Source of the DNA: Clostridiales bacterium
GTDB taxonomy: Bacteria > Bacillota > Clostridia > Peptostreptococcales > Anaerovoracaceae
Assembly (NCBI GenBank): GCA_015058275.1
Contig: SVCQ01000001.1
Span: forward strand, 109,270 to 173,269
Direction of reading: 5' to 3'
Length of the DNA stretch: 64,000 nt
Program-made: the position numbers and the translations under genes
Notes under the pieces: generated by a model
The model's input: only the letters and a program-made list of their open reading frames with translations
Database searches by the model: none
What the model was told of the DNA's origin: nothing
Part shown: one piece after another, positions 1-9,225 of the stretch
Numbering within the stretch: position 1 is the first letter of the stretch
How the letters are laid out: every line of letters starts with the position of its first letter

Positions 1-3000
1 ATCCGTAGCCTTTCCGTCTGCTGTTTCGTGTGCGAGGTCGCCTACCTTAAAGTAGCCGTCCAGATCTGACTTCGTCGCGCGATAAGCGCCGCCGCTGCCT
101 GACTCACCTGCAGATGCAGGAACAAAAATGTTTCCGCTGCCTGACGGTACCACCTTTTGCTTTGTATTATAGGTGATCGTTGCGGTAGTATCTCCCTCAG
201 GCTCTGTTATCGCATTGCCGTTTTCAGATGTTCTGACTATAGAACCCGGAAGGTTGGAGAAGTAGAAGCTGAAGCTGTCACCGCTGCTGAACTCCCTGCC
301 ATCTATATGCTTAATTATATGAGCATTTATCTTCGCGCTTGCGTCGTAACTGTTGACAAACGTAGGAGTATCATTCTTCCACACAAGTCCGCTACCTGAA
401 GGCGACGGATCCCAGGATATACTGGTGCTAACTCTTCCTCCTGTATTTGTGGCGACGACCCTGACAATGCTTGTCTTGGCCCTCCACACAGAAGCATCCG
501 GATCCTGTGCAGCATATGTGATTCCCTTATCATCCTTTTGTTTGACAGGTTGAGCGTTCGCATCTCCTGTTTTTACCTCGTATATCTTATAATAATATGT
601 CTTTGGCTCTTCTTGCTGTATCGAGCTTGCAGGTATAGATATAGGCGCAAATGACACAAGGCGTCCGCGGGCTGAGGCCGACGTATTATTATTGGTCGCT
701 GTTCCTATCTGAGTAAATGCACTGCCGTTGTATGGAAGCGGAACCTGTGCTTTATCTCCAGCTTCACTTTCCGTAAAGTCAACAGCCTTTCCAGTGTTAT
801 CCACGCCTTTGATCGGCTCTATCTTGAAGTAGAAGGCGTCGCTGTTATTCCAGTTGCGGCCCTCAAGAACCTTGATCACGTTTATATTCGCGGTACCGTC
901 AGAAACATTTTTATTGGTATTTGCAACGCTGAGGCCGTCGCTGCTGTAATCCGCCTCATAGCGTGTGTCTGTCGCGCTTCCGCTCGAATTCGTCTCATAG
1001 ACCCTATAGATATATTCTTTGCCGTTCAGATCATATTTCGGCAGATTCTCAAATACATATGACTCTTCGTCGCCCGGCGCCGCATCTTCATAGGTGAAGA
1101 CGGACGATACAAAGAGATGGCTCGCGCCGCTGACAGGCTTCCAGCCCTCGATAAGCTCGCTGCCGGATCCATACGGAGACCATGTATTGATCGTTTTGCC
1201 AGTGTCGATCGAGCTCTGAACCTCTTTGATCGCAGTCTGCGAGCTGTCTGTCTGTGCTACCGTAGTACGGTAAAGCTGGAATCTCACATTGGCATTCGCG
1301 CCCTTTATCCAGTATTTGGTCGCAGTAATATCAAGGAGCTGGACATTGTTGACTCTGATAGTCGCCGAAGTCGTCTCCTTTTTATTGTCATCATATGTGC
1401 GTTTTATATCAGAGGAATTTACACTTGCAGTGTCTGACGCATCGCCTGAAGAACCATTTGTTTTCGTATATGACACCGAATATGAATCCGTATACTTTGA
1501 CGGCACAGTCTCGCCCAGTCTGTATGTGACAGGCGATCCGTTCTCGTATGCCGGAAGATCGGTGAAAACAGCATTCCATGTGTTGTCATCAGTCTTCTCA
1601 GTCTCTCTGTTCTTCGCATCGCCTTCATCCGCTGTGCCGTTAAGAGGCAAATCTGCTATTCTCGACTCGATACCATTGACTGATTTATATAAAGATACCG
1701 TTACTGATCCCGGTCGTTTGCTGTCATGGTTGCTGTTGTCATCCCAGATCTTTTGCGCGTTAATTGTGATCTTCTGAGGATCATGTGTATTCGTTACCTG
1801 GACAGTCTGGTCGCGCTTTGTAGCCGAGCTGCCGTCGGCAGACACGGTCGCAAGACTGAATGTAGTTTTGTCGTATGAAGGGGTATATATCCCATCTGTG
1901 ATGATATCACCTGTTTCCTTCAGGCGATATGAAACAAGCTTGCCGCCTCTGAAAGCCGGCAGATCATTCCATGTATACGCGCTGTTATCAGATGATATAT
2001 ATCCTCCGTTATAACTTACCCTGACACTTGCCGTTGTCCCCTCACCGGAGCCCGCCGAAGCAGGGATGATCATATCTGTCCAATCTGTATCCTGAGCGCT
2101 TGATGGATCAGCTACTGTAGTCCACTGCAGCGTAACTTCAGGCAGATTGGCTGTATCTGTCGGGCGCTTCGCATCCTGGTTATTATTATCGGCCCATATC
2201 TTGCTTACAAGGACGCCGGCCGTCAAAGGTTCATCCTTTACCGAAAGTGTTTTTGCATCTTTGTTCCAGCCCTTTGATGCATCGGAATTTGTGCCGAATA
2301 TTAGGTCGAAAAGGATCTGCCACCATTTAGTGCTGTGGCCGTCGTCGGCATTCTTTAATTCGATCTTATTGAGTTCGGGATCGATCTTGAATTCGTAAAC
2401 AGTACTGTTGTCCTTGTATCCGACCGGGGCCTTAGACTCTTTGATCCAGTATGTTCCGGCTTCATTAAAAGTGACATCAGCCCCACCACTCTCATTTGTA
2501 GTTACGGTATTTGACACTACCTTTCCTTTGCCGGTAGCGGAATTCTGCGACGCTTTGGTCGTGCAGCCTGAATCCGTATACACCGAAAAATCCGCGCCTA
2601 CAAGCGTCTCGTTTGTATTCGTATCAGTCTTTGTTATGCTGAGGCTTACCGGATTGTAATTCTCTTCTGTGATCGCCTTGTTTGTGAATGACTTACTGTA
2701 TCCAACAAGATCGCCGGAAGTGTTATACACGTTAGTAAGCTCTGTCTGTGTGGTGGACCATCCTTCTAGAGAGTTTTCACTTACCGTATATGTAACAGCT
2801 TTTGCGTTGTTTATAGTCGGGAGATCTTTGAATACCGCCTTATACTCATAATCATTTACCCTATATGTGTTGTCTGTGGTACTATCTGCTGTATCACTCT
2901 CCGTGTTTTTGATCGTCAGAGTAAGATCTTTTCCATCTTCTTCTCCGTTGAGATCCACTGTTGCGCCATCCGAGTTCACAGCGCTCAGCGTAAATGTAAC

Positions 3001-5229
3001 ATCCGGCCTGCTATAAGAATTCTTATCCGCAGGCGTCTTTTCTTTAATATCTTTATCATCCCATATTTTTGTCACTTCAACATATACAGTCTGCGGCACA
3101 TGCTCGTTTTTGACGCTGACAGTCTGATATTTAAGGGCCTTATCTTTGGTGTCCGCATTAACAAGGTCGAAGCTGTCTCTGCTGTATTGAGCATTCTTAT
3201 ACAGTGCAAGGCCCGGATCGGGATCCTCGACTAGCTTGTAGAGAATCGATCTTGAGACCTTTCCGGAATCGTCATATGTATAAACAGGCAGATATTCCCA
3301 TGTATAAGGATGATTTGATGTCCCGTTCTGGATATAGTAAATGCCGTCTTTATACGAAGATTGAGTATCCTGGCCTGTCGGAACTGGCTGCTCTGAGATG
3401 CCTGTGACATTCTGCCATGTCGTGCCTCCGTCTACAGAGCGCTGCAGTTTTACCTTAGGCATCGATGATGCGTTTTTACGAAGCCTGTCCGCGTCATCAT
3501 TATCCTTCCATTCTTTTGAAACATACAGATCCGCTGTCGTAGCCTCCCAGGTGACAGCTATATCTTCATCCGCTAGCGCATGAGGCAGCACGAGTGAATA
3601 TGTGCCGTCATCCTTGTATTGTAAAGTCGCTGTCTTTCCCGCGGCCGTTGTTACAGTCAGCGAATCTCCCTTCTTCATCTTGCTGACAGCTTCACCATTG
3701 AATTTCACCTCAGTGCCATTGAGGCTAAGCTTTGACAGCTTGTAGCCGGTCTCAGGTGTCATCGTATAGGAGACAGTCTTGCCTTCTGTGATTACATAAG
3801 CGCCCGGACCCAGAACGGTTCCGCCGTCTGTCAGTGTAGCTCCATAATTGCCTTCACTTGTCGTCTGTATCGTTCCGTGAGGGCCCGTGCTTGATGTATA
3901 GCGGTACCATATCTGCACGCTGTTAAAGGCAGGTGTATTCATCGCGCTGTTGCTCGCGGCATGTCCCGTCGCGGTCACCTTGATACCGGCACCGGCATCA
4001 GCAAGCGTTACAAAACCGCTCGAATAGCTGTCATCGCTGCCCCCATACGAAGGGCTCCCAGACGAGTTTCCCACATATTTATTTGAAATAAACTTTATAG
4101 CGCCATTGCTAGCTGAGACACTTGGATAGAAGTATGCATTGTTAGTACCTGAAGTTTTCGGATTGTCAGGTATACCGTTGTCATTGGATCTGACATATAC
4201 GTTCTTCGACACTTTGCCGCTGTTTATACTCATCGCTTCTGAGAAGAAACTGAATTCTGGACTATTTGCATATGAATACCAGAGAGGCTTGCCTACATTG
4301 TTCTGATTAAGACAGCCCGGGTCTCTGTCGAGATTGATACCTGCCATCGCGAAGACGAAGCTACCATTGACAGGCGATTCGTTATCATCGACTATCTGAT
4401 AAGTAGCATCCAGACTGTGACCCTCTACAGGATAAGGTGCGTTGATGTTGGAAAAAGACGATCCATAATTTCTTGCTACATCATTAATTAAACTCTGTGC
4501 ATTATTTCTGTACGAGACATTCATAAAATTTGTGTTGTCGGTACTGCCGTACGAAAAAGCCGATCCGTTCGCAAGATAGACTGCGCCGTTAAATTTCTGC
4601 TGTCCCTGCGGAGCAGCCAGATAACGCTGATCTACGTATATCTTTGCATTCGAATAAGTTATCTTGAGATTAGCTCTCGATCCGTCAGGGAGGATCGCAG
4701 CGTCCTTAAAGATATATGAAAACAGATTGCCCTTAAGCTCATTGACCTCTCCTGGCACCAGCTGTTTTAAGCCTGATGCGGCAGTAGGATCATATCCTAC
4801 GACATTGCCGTTTACTTTTTTGATACCGGCAAGGATATTAGGATCTGTGGTCTCCACCTTAAAAGTTCCCTTATTCATTCCTACCTTGTCCTGATCAATG
4901 AATATGGTCCCTAGAGGAAGTCCCGCAGCAAATGTAGTTGCGGAGGTAGTACTGCCTGATTGTATGACTCCGGATACTGTATAAGGACCATAACCCGGGC
5001 CATATTGAGCAGTTATATCCTTTTCGCCAATATATGTAGTTATATTTGTCTTATAGTTTTCATCAGACGGTACGGTGTTTGTCAGATCATCCGCAAACGC
5101 CGGCGATACACTGCCAAAAGCCATTGCGACACAAACCACGGCCGCTGCTATCACCGCCGCTATGCCGCGCTTCCCCTGCTTCTTCGAAATGTTTTTACCC
5201 TTACTCTTTTGATAAATGTTCTTATCCAT
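1..5229 (-). CDS. Large multi-domain surface protein (signal peptide, N-terminal adhesin-like region, then Cna_B / SpaA / FctA-like repeats); C-terminus lies outside the window
   Basis: Read by reverse-complementing: starts MDKNIYQKSKGKNISKKQGKRGIAAVIAAAVVCVAMAFGSVSPAFADD (secretion signal); stays open to position 1; repeated modules such as VSKEWKDNDDADRLRK..PKVKLQRS, VTKIWDDKD..RPDVTFTLSA, VSKIWADNNNQDAKRP..PEVTLQW, AQKIWDDNSNHDSKRPGSVTVSLYKS, INVIKVLEGRNWNNSDAFYFKIEP. Absent from the ORF track because it runs off the edge. An in-frame ATG at 5247 is an alternative start. Confidence 0.9.
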   Translation of the reverse strand, partial: MDKNIYQKSKGKNISKKQGKRGIAAVIAAAVVCVAMAFGSVSPAFADDLTNTVPSDENYKTNITTYIGEKDITAQYGPGYGPYTVSGVIQSGSTTSATTFAAGLPLGTIFIDQDKVGMNKGTFKVETTDPNILAGIKKVNGNVVGYDPTAASGLKQLVPGEVNELKGNLFSYIFKDAAILPDGSRANLKITYSNAKIYVDQRYLAAPQGQQKFNGAVYLANGSAFSYGSTDNTNFMNVSYRNNAQSLINDVARNYGSSFSNINAPYPVEGHSLDATYQIVDDNESPVNGSFVFAMAGINLDRDPGCLNQNNVGKPLWYSYANSPEFSFFSEAMSINSGKVSKNVYVRSNDNGIPDNPKTSGTNNAYFYPSVSASNGAIKFISNKYVGNSSGSPSYGGSDDSYSSGFVTLADAGAGIKVTATGHAASNSAMNTPAFNSVQIWYRYTSSTGPHGTIQTTSEGNYGATLTDGGTVLGPGAYVITEGKTVSYTMTPETGYKLSKLSLNGTEVKFNGEAVSKMKKGDSLTVTTAAGKTATLQYKDDGTYSLVLPHALADEDIAVTWEATTADLYVSKEWKDNDDADRLRKNASSMPKVKLQRSVDGGTTWQNVTGISEQPVPTGQDTQSSYKDGIYYIQNGTSNHPYTWEYLPVYTYDDSGKVSRSILYKLVEDPDPGLALYKNAQYSRDSFDLVNADTKDKALKYQTVSVKNEHVPQTVYVEVTKIWDDKDIKEKTPADKNSYSRPDVTFTLSAVNSDGATVDLNGEEDGKDLTLTIKNTESDTADSTTDNTYRVNDYEYKAVFKDLPTINNAKAVTYTVSENSLEGWSTTQTELTNVYNTSGDLVGYSKSFTNKAITEENYNPVSLSITKTDTNTNETLVGADFSVYTDSGCTTKASQNSATGKGKVVSNTVTTNESGGADVTFNEAGTYWIKESKAPVGYKDNSTVYEFKIDPELNKIELKNADDGHSTKWWQILFDLIFGTNSDASKGWNKDAKTLSVKDEPLTAGVLVSKIWADNNNQDAKRPTDTANLPEVTLQWTTVADPSSAQDTDWTDMIIPASAGSGEGTTASVRVSYNGGYISSDNSAYTWNDLPAFRGGKLVSYRLKETGDIITDGIYTPSYDKTTFSLATVSADGSSATKRDQTVQVTNTHDPQKITINAQKIWDDNSNHDSKRPGSVTVSLYKSVNGIESRIADLPLNGTADEGDAKNRETEKTDDNTWNAVFTDLPAYENGSPVTYRLGETVPSKYTDSYSVSYTKTNGSSGDASDTASVNSSDIKRTYDDNKKETTSATIRVNNVQLLDITATKYWIKGANANVRFQLYRTTVAQTDSSQTAIKEVQSSIDTGKTINTWSPYGSGSELIEGWKPVSGASHLFVSSVFTYEDAAPGDEESYVFENLPKYDLNGKEYIYRVYETNSSGSATDTRYEADYSSDGLSVANTNKNVSDGTANINVIKVLEGRNWNNSDAFYFKIEPIKGVDNTGKAVDFTESEAGDKAQVPLPYNGSAFTQIGTATNNNTSASARGRLVSFAPISIPASSIQQEEPKTYYYKIYEVKTGDANAQPVKQKDDKGITYAAQDPDASVWRAKTSIVRVVATNTGGRVSTSISWDPSPSGSGLVWKNDTPTFVNSYDASAKINAHIIKHIDGREFSSGDSFSFYFSNLPGSIVRTSENGNAITEPEGDTTATITYNTKQKVVPSGSGNIFVPASAGESGSGGAYRATKSDLDGYFKVGDLAHETADGKATD

Positions 5230-5425
5230 TGCGTCTCTGTCCTTCATCTAAAAAAAGACATATTTATACACACTTATGGTAGCACAAAGGACCTTGGAAT
5301 TTCAACGTTTCTAAATTTGATCTGTGAGAGCAATATTGTTTTTATGCAGACCGCTTTGATACAATCCAGGTGTAAAGGATATCGCTATTTGGGATGGCGA
5401 TCATAAAGATTTAAGGGAGACGTTC

Positions 5426-7042
5426 ATGTTAAATGAGTTAAGAAATGTGATTTCAAACAAGGATATAGATCTTGTATTCCATCTTGAAAAAGCCATCGAC
5501 AACAATGAATTCGAGATCTACTACCAGCCGATAATCCACACCATCTCCGGTTCTCTGTGCGGATTTGAGGCTCTGGTGCGCTGGCACCACCCCAGCCTGG
5601 GCTTCCTTACCCCGGGACAATTCCTGACTCCGCTTGAAGAGACAAGACAGCTGTATCACCTGGATATATATGTTATCGAGAGAGTATGCCAGTGGTATGC
5701 GGAGCAGGTAAAGGACGGCAAGCCTGTAGTTCCGGTTTCGGTTAATCTCTCGCGTATAGACTTCGAGAGCACGGATATATTCCGCATTATAGAGGCTCTT
5801 ACGGCCAAGTACCACATGCCTCACAGCATGCTTAATATTGAGATAACAGAGAGCGCCATCAGTGAGAATGCCCAGCACATGCATGCGACTATAGAGCGCT
5901 TCCGCAACGCGGGCTATCAGGTTTGGATGGACGATTTCGGCAGCGGATATTCGTCGCTCAACACTCTCAAGGAATTCGAGTTCGATCAGATCAAGATAGA
6001 CATGGTCTTCCTCTCGGATATGAGTGAGAGATCAAAGCAGATAATCCGTGCGATGATCTCCATGGCCAAGGATATCAGCATGATCACTCTTGTGGAGGGA
6101 GTCGAGACGCGCGAGCAGGTCGAGTTCCTCAAATCCATCGGCTGCGACCGTATGCAGGGCTTCTACTTCTCAAAGCCTCTTCCGTACAATATGCTCGTGC
6201 CGCTGCTTACAGAGAAAGGCATCACATTTGAGACGGATGAGGACAGGCAGTATTACCACAGGATCAACAGGATCAACCTCCTAAGTCCATCACCTTTCTC
6301 ATTCGTAGATAAGGATATACGGCATATGGACAAGGGCATCCCTCTCGCTATGCTCGAGTACCGGGAGAGAGACGATGAATATGTATTGATCTATCAGGAT
6401 GATGAATTCAGGCAGCTTATGAGTACTCTCGGCGCGTCCGACGCGACTGATGCCATACAAAAGCTGATCCACTTCGGCATCCTGACCCGTGAGGAGATAG
6501 ATGATTTCTTTGCGCAGACCATCAGCAGCGGTGAGCACGAGATCAACTTCAAGACCAACGGCGATCTGTGCAGCGCAAGAGCGATGCTCGTGTCCTCAAA
6601 GCAAGGACACAAGGCTATGCTGCTTTCGATCAACAACATAACTCAGCGCATGAATATAAACCACGAGCAGCTGATCGACCAGAGCCTGATGAACATCTAC
6701 AAGATGTATCTCAGAGTATCGATCATGAGGCCCGAAAAGAACGAGCTTATAACTGTCTTCTCGCAGGATCATCACGACATCTCTGTGGATGTCGTCCATA
6801 AGATGGACACACTGCTTGAGGATTACGCAAATACTTCCGTACAGGAATCGGACCGCAGGAAGTATATGAACTTCCTGGATCCGGCGACTCTCGAGCAGCG
6901 TATACTCGAGAGCGGACGCGGCTTTATCAACATAAAGATAAAGACACTGGATGAAGACGGCGGTTACAGTAACAAGATGTATCTTGCGGTATCGACAGGC
7001 AACCACGAGGTGGTCCTGCTCGTAAGATATGCAAATCTCTGA
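5426..7042 (+). CDS. EAL-domain (c-di-GMP phosphodiesterase) protein with a ~280-aa C-terminal extension
   Basis: FEALVRW, NIEITES, DDFGSGYSSL, IKID, LVEGVET motifs of an intact EAL domain; no GGDEF. Confidence 0.9.
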   Translation: MLNELRNVISNKDIDLVFHLEKAIDNNEFEIYYQPIIHTISGSLCGFEALVRWHHPSLGFLTPGQFLTPLEETRQLYHLDIYVIERVCQWYAEQVKDGKPVVPVSVNLSRIDFESTDIFRIIEALTAKYHMPHSMLNIEITESAISENAQHMHATIERFRNAGYQVWMDDFGSGYSSLNTLKEFEFDQIKIDMVFLSDMSERSKQIIRAMISMAKDISMITLVEGVETREQVEFLKSIGCDRMQGFYFSKPLPYNMLVPLLTEKGITFETDEDRQYYHRINRINLLSPSPFSFVDKDIRHMDKGIPLAMLEYRERDDEYVLIYQDDEFRQLMSTLGASDATDAIQKLIHFGILTREEIDDFFAQTISSGEHEINFKTNGDLCSARAMLVSSKQGHKAMLLSINNITQRMNINHEQLIDQSLMNIYKMYLRVSIMRPEKNELITVFSQDHHDISVDVVHKMDTLLEDYANTSVQESDRRKYMNFLDPATLEQRILESGRGFINIKIKTLDEDGGYSNKMYLAVSTGNHEVVLLVRYANL

Positions 7043-7057
7043 TAACGGAGGATCATA

Positions 7058-8485
7058 ATGGCAGGCATCAAATGGGATCAGGCAATGATCGATAATGTAG
7101 TGAGCGAACAGCAGCTTTTCTTCAGGACGAACACCACGCTCGATGTAGACTGGCGCATAGAGCAGCTTAAGGCTCTTAAGAGCTCGGTAAAAAGGCACGA
7201 AAAGGATATACTGACTGCGCTCAGGCACGACCTCGGCAGGCACCCTCTCGAGGCCTACTTTTGTGATGTCGGCACTGTGATACTCGAGATAAACGAGATG
7301 ATCAGAGGAGTAAAGCGCTGGGCAAAGCCGGAGACTCACCTCAGCGGGATACTTAACTTCCCAAGCCTTATTACAAAAGTACATAAGATGCCGTACGGCA
7401 CTGTCCTCATAATAAGCCCGTTCAACTTCCCTTTCACCCTGTCACTTGGCGTGCTGGCAGCCGCCATCGCAGGCGGCAACACCGCGGTCATAAAGGCGAG
7501 CTCCAAATCTCCGGAGTGCACCCGCGTGCTGAGAGAGCTGATAGACGACGCCTTCCCTGCTGACTACATCACCGTAATTGACGGAGGCCACGATGTGGCG
7601 GATATGTGCCTTGAGGCAAGATTCGACAAGATATTCTATACGGGCTCTCCGCGTGTTGCCCGCCATGTCATGGAACGCGCGTCCGTAAATCTTACCCCTG
7701 TCGCCCTTGAGCTCGGAGGTGAGACGGGCAACTGGGCAGTCGTAAGAAGCGATGCGGATATAGACGATGCGGCCCGTAAGATAGCCTTCTTTAAGATGTG
7801 CAACAGCGGGCAGATATGTATAAATGTAAATCAGGTGGCAGTTGCCGAGGATGTGGCCGAGACTTTTGTAGATAAACTTAAAAGCGAGATCACTCGCCGC
7901 GTCGGCGAGCACACGAGCCAGAGCCCTGAGTACCCTTGCCTCATAACAGATGCCGCGTATAGGAAGTGCGCCGATGAGGCAGAGCTATACAGAGATCGTA
8001 TTGTATTCGGCGGCTCCGGCATAGAAGCCGAGCGCAAATACGATGCGACGATAATCTATCCTGTATCGATAGACGAAGATATTGTAATGCACGAGCTCTT
8101 CTGCCCTATCCTGCCTGTAGTGCCGTTTAAGGACAGCGAGGTCGACGATCTCATGGATACGATAGCCGGCCGCGAGCACGGCCTCTCGCTCTATGTGTTC
8201 ACATCAGACAAAAAATGGGCAGACAGGGTCATGACTACCCAGCAGTATGGAGGCGGATGTGTAAATGAGGTCTGCATGCATATGATGGTAAAAGGCGTAC
8301 CTTTTGGGGGCACCGGTCACTCCGGCATGGGCGCCTATCATGGGATCTGGGGCTTCAGAGAATTCACTCACCCTCAGACCGTGCTATACGGCAAGACTAA
8401 ATTGAACCTGCCGCTCAGAGAGCATCCGTATGGAGGCATCAAAAATGCGTACAAGGACAAGCTCGTACGCATATTTGAACGCTAG
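7058..8485 (+). CDS. Aldehyde dehydrogenase family protein (ALDH3-like)
   Basis: ISPFNFPFTLSLGVLAAAIAGGNTAVIKAS, FTGSPRV-like, LELGG, NSGQICINVNQV; ends CTKxxLPxREHPYGG.. Confidence 0.9.
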   Translation: MAGIKWDQAMIDNVVSEQQLFFRTNTTLDVDWRIEQLKALKSSVKRHEKDILTALRHDLGRHPLEAYFCDVGTVILEINEMIRGVKRWAKPETHLSGILNFPSLITKVHKMPYGTVLIISPFNFPFTLSLGVLAAAIAGGNTAVIKASSKSPECTRVLRELIDDAFPADYITVIDGGHDVADMCLEARFDKIFYTGSPRVARHVMERASVNLTPVALELGGETGNWAVVRSDADIDDAARKIAFFKMCNSGQICINVNQVAVAEDVAETFVDKLKSEITRRVGEHTSQSPEYPCLITDAAYRKCADEAELYRDRIVFGGSGIEAERKYDATIIYPVSIDEDIVMHELFCPILPVVPFKDSEVDDLMDTIAGREHGLSLYVFTSDKKWADRVMTTQQYGGGCVNEVCMHMMVKGVPFGGTGHSGMGAYHGIWGFREFTHPQTVLYGKTKLNLPLREHPYGGIKNAYKDKLVRIFER

Positions 8486-9090
8486 TGTTCTACATGCAGC
8501 ATCCAGGCTCCGTCCTCTTCCGTATAGCCCATCTTTTGGAGATATTCCTTGTGGGAATCCGAGAGAACGCCTCTGAACCTGACTCTGTTGATCCCTGACT
8601 CAGGCAGCCTTGAGTAGAGATATTTTGCGACCGACAGGTCTCTGTAAGCTGCCTTTGAGTAATCGAGATCGATATCGAGTATCTTGCCTTCCCTCCTGCC
8701 GAGGAGCATGCCCACGGTGTCACCCTCGCACATGACGGCATATACATCATCGTCCTTGGCCTTCTCGATATCAAAGCCCGGGAAGAATGACAGGATATCA
8801 TCTCTGTTGTAATCCAGGAAATACCTTACGAGGCTGTCGTCTGTGCTGCAGACTGCCATATCGTAGGGTTTTTTACTTTTTGTAAGCTTGTACAGATTGT
8901 ACAGGTTAATGATGATGAGGCAGGCGTTCATCAGAGCGAGCGGCATGGCTCCGACTATGAGTGCGTAGCAGCACGATATAATGCTTCCGAATGTGTTGAT
9001 GATCCTCAGCCTCAGTATCGACGACATCAGCATCGATACGACCACAAGCGCGGATCCTATATAACCTATAATTTCTATGATCATGGTCAT
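8482..9090 (-). CDS. YgjV-like small membrane protein fused to a GNAT-like C-terminal domain
   Basis: N-terminus IEIIGYIGSALVVVSMLMSSILRLRIINTFGSIISCCYALIVGAMPLALMNACLIIINLYNLYKL; C-terminus has acetyltransferase-like AAYRDLSVAKYLYSRL..HKEYLQKMGYTEEDGAWMLH. Confidence 0.65.
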   Translation of the reverse strand: MTMIIEIIGYIGSALVVVSMLMSSILRLRIINTFGSIISCCYALIVGAMPLALMNACLIIINLYNLYKLTKSKKPYDMAVCSTDDSLVRYFLDYNRDDILSFFPGFDIEKAKDDDVYAVMCEGDTVGMLLGRREGKILDIDLDYSKAAYRDLSVAKYLYSRLPESGINRVRFRGVLSDSHKEYLQKMGYTEEDGAWMLHVEH

Positions 9091-9225
9091 ACCCTCCTGT
9101 GTTCGTCTAATTATAACTAACGGACGTTATAAATGCACCTTAATATATTAAAAGCCCATTAGTGTGCTATACTTACGGATAGTATTTGGAGATAGTGTTT
9201 TGGATTTGATCAGCAGAACGGATAT

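Noticed and set aside
1117-5406. Plus-strand ORFs listed in the first 5 kb
   Set aside because: They are antisense to the large surface-protein gene that the ORF track omitted.
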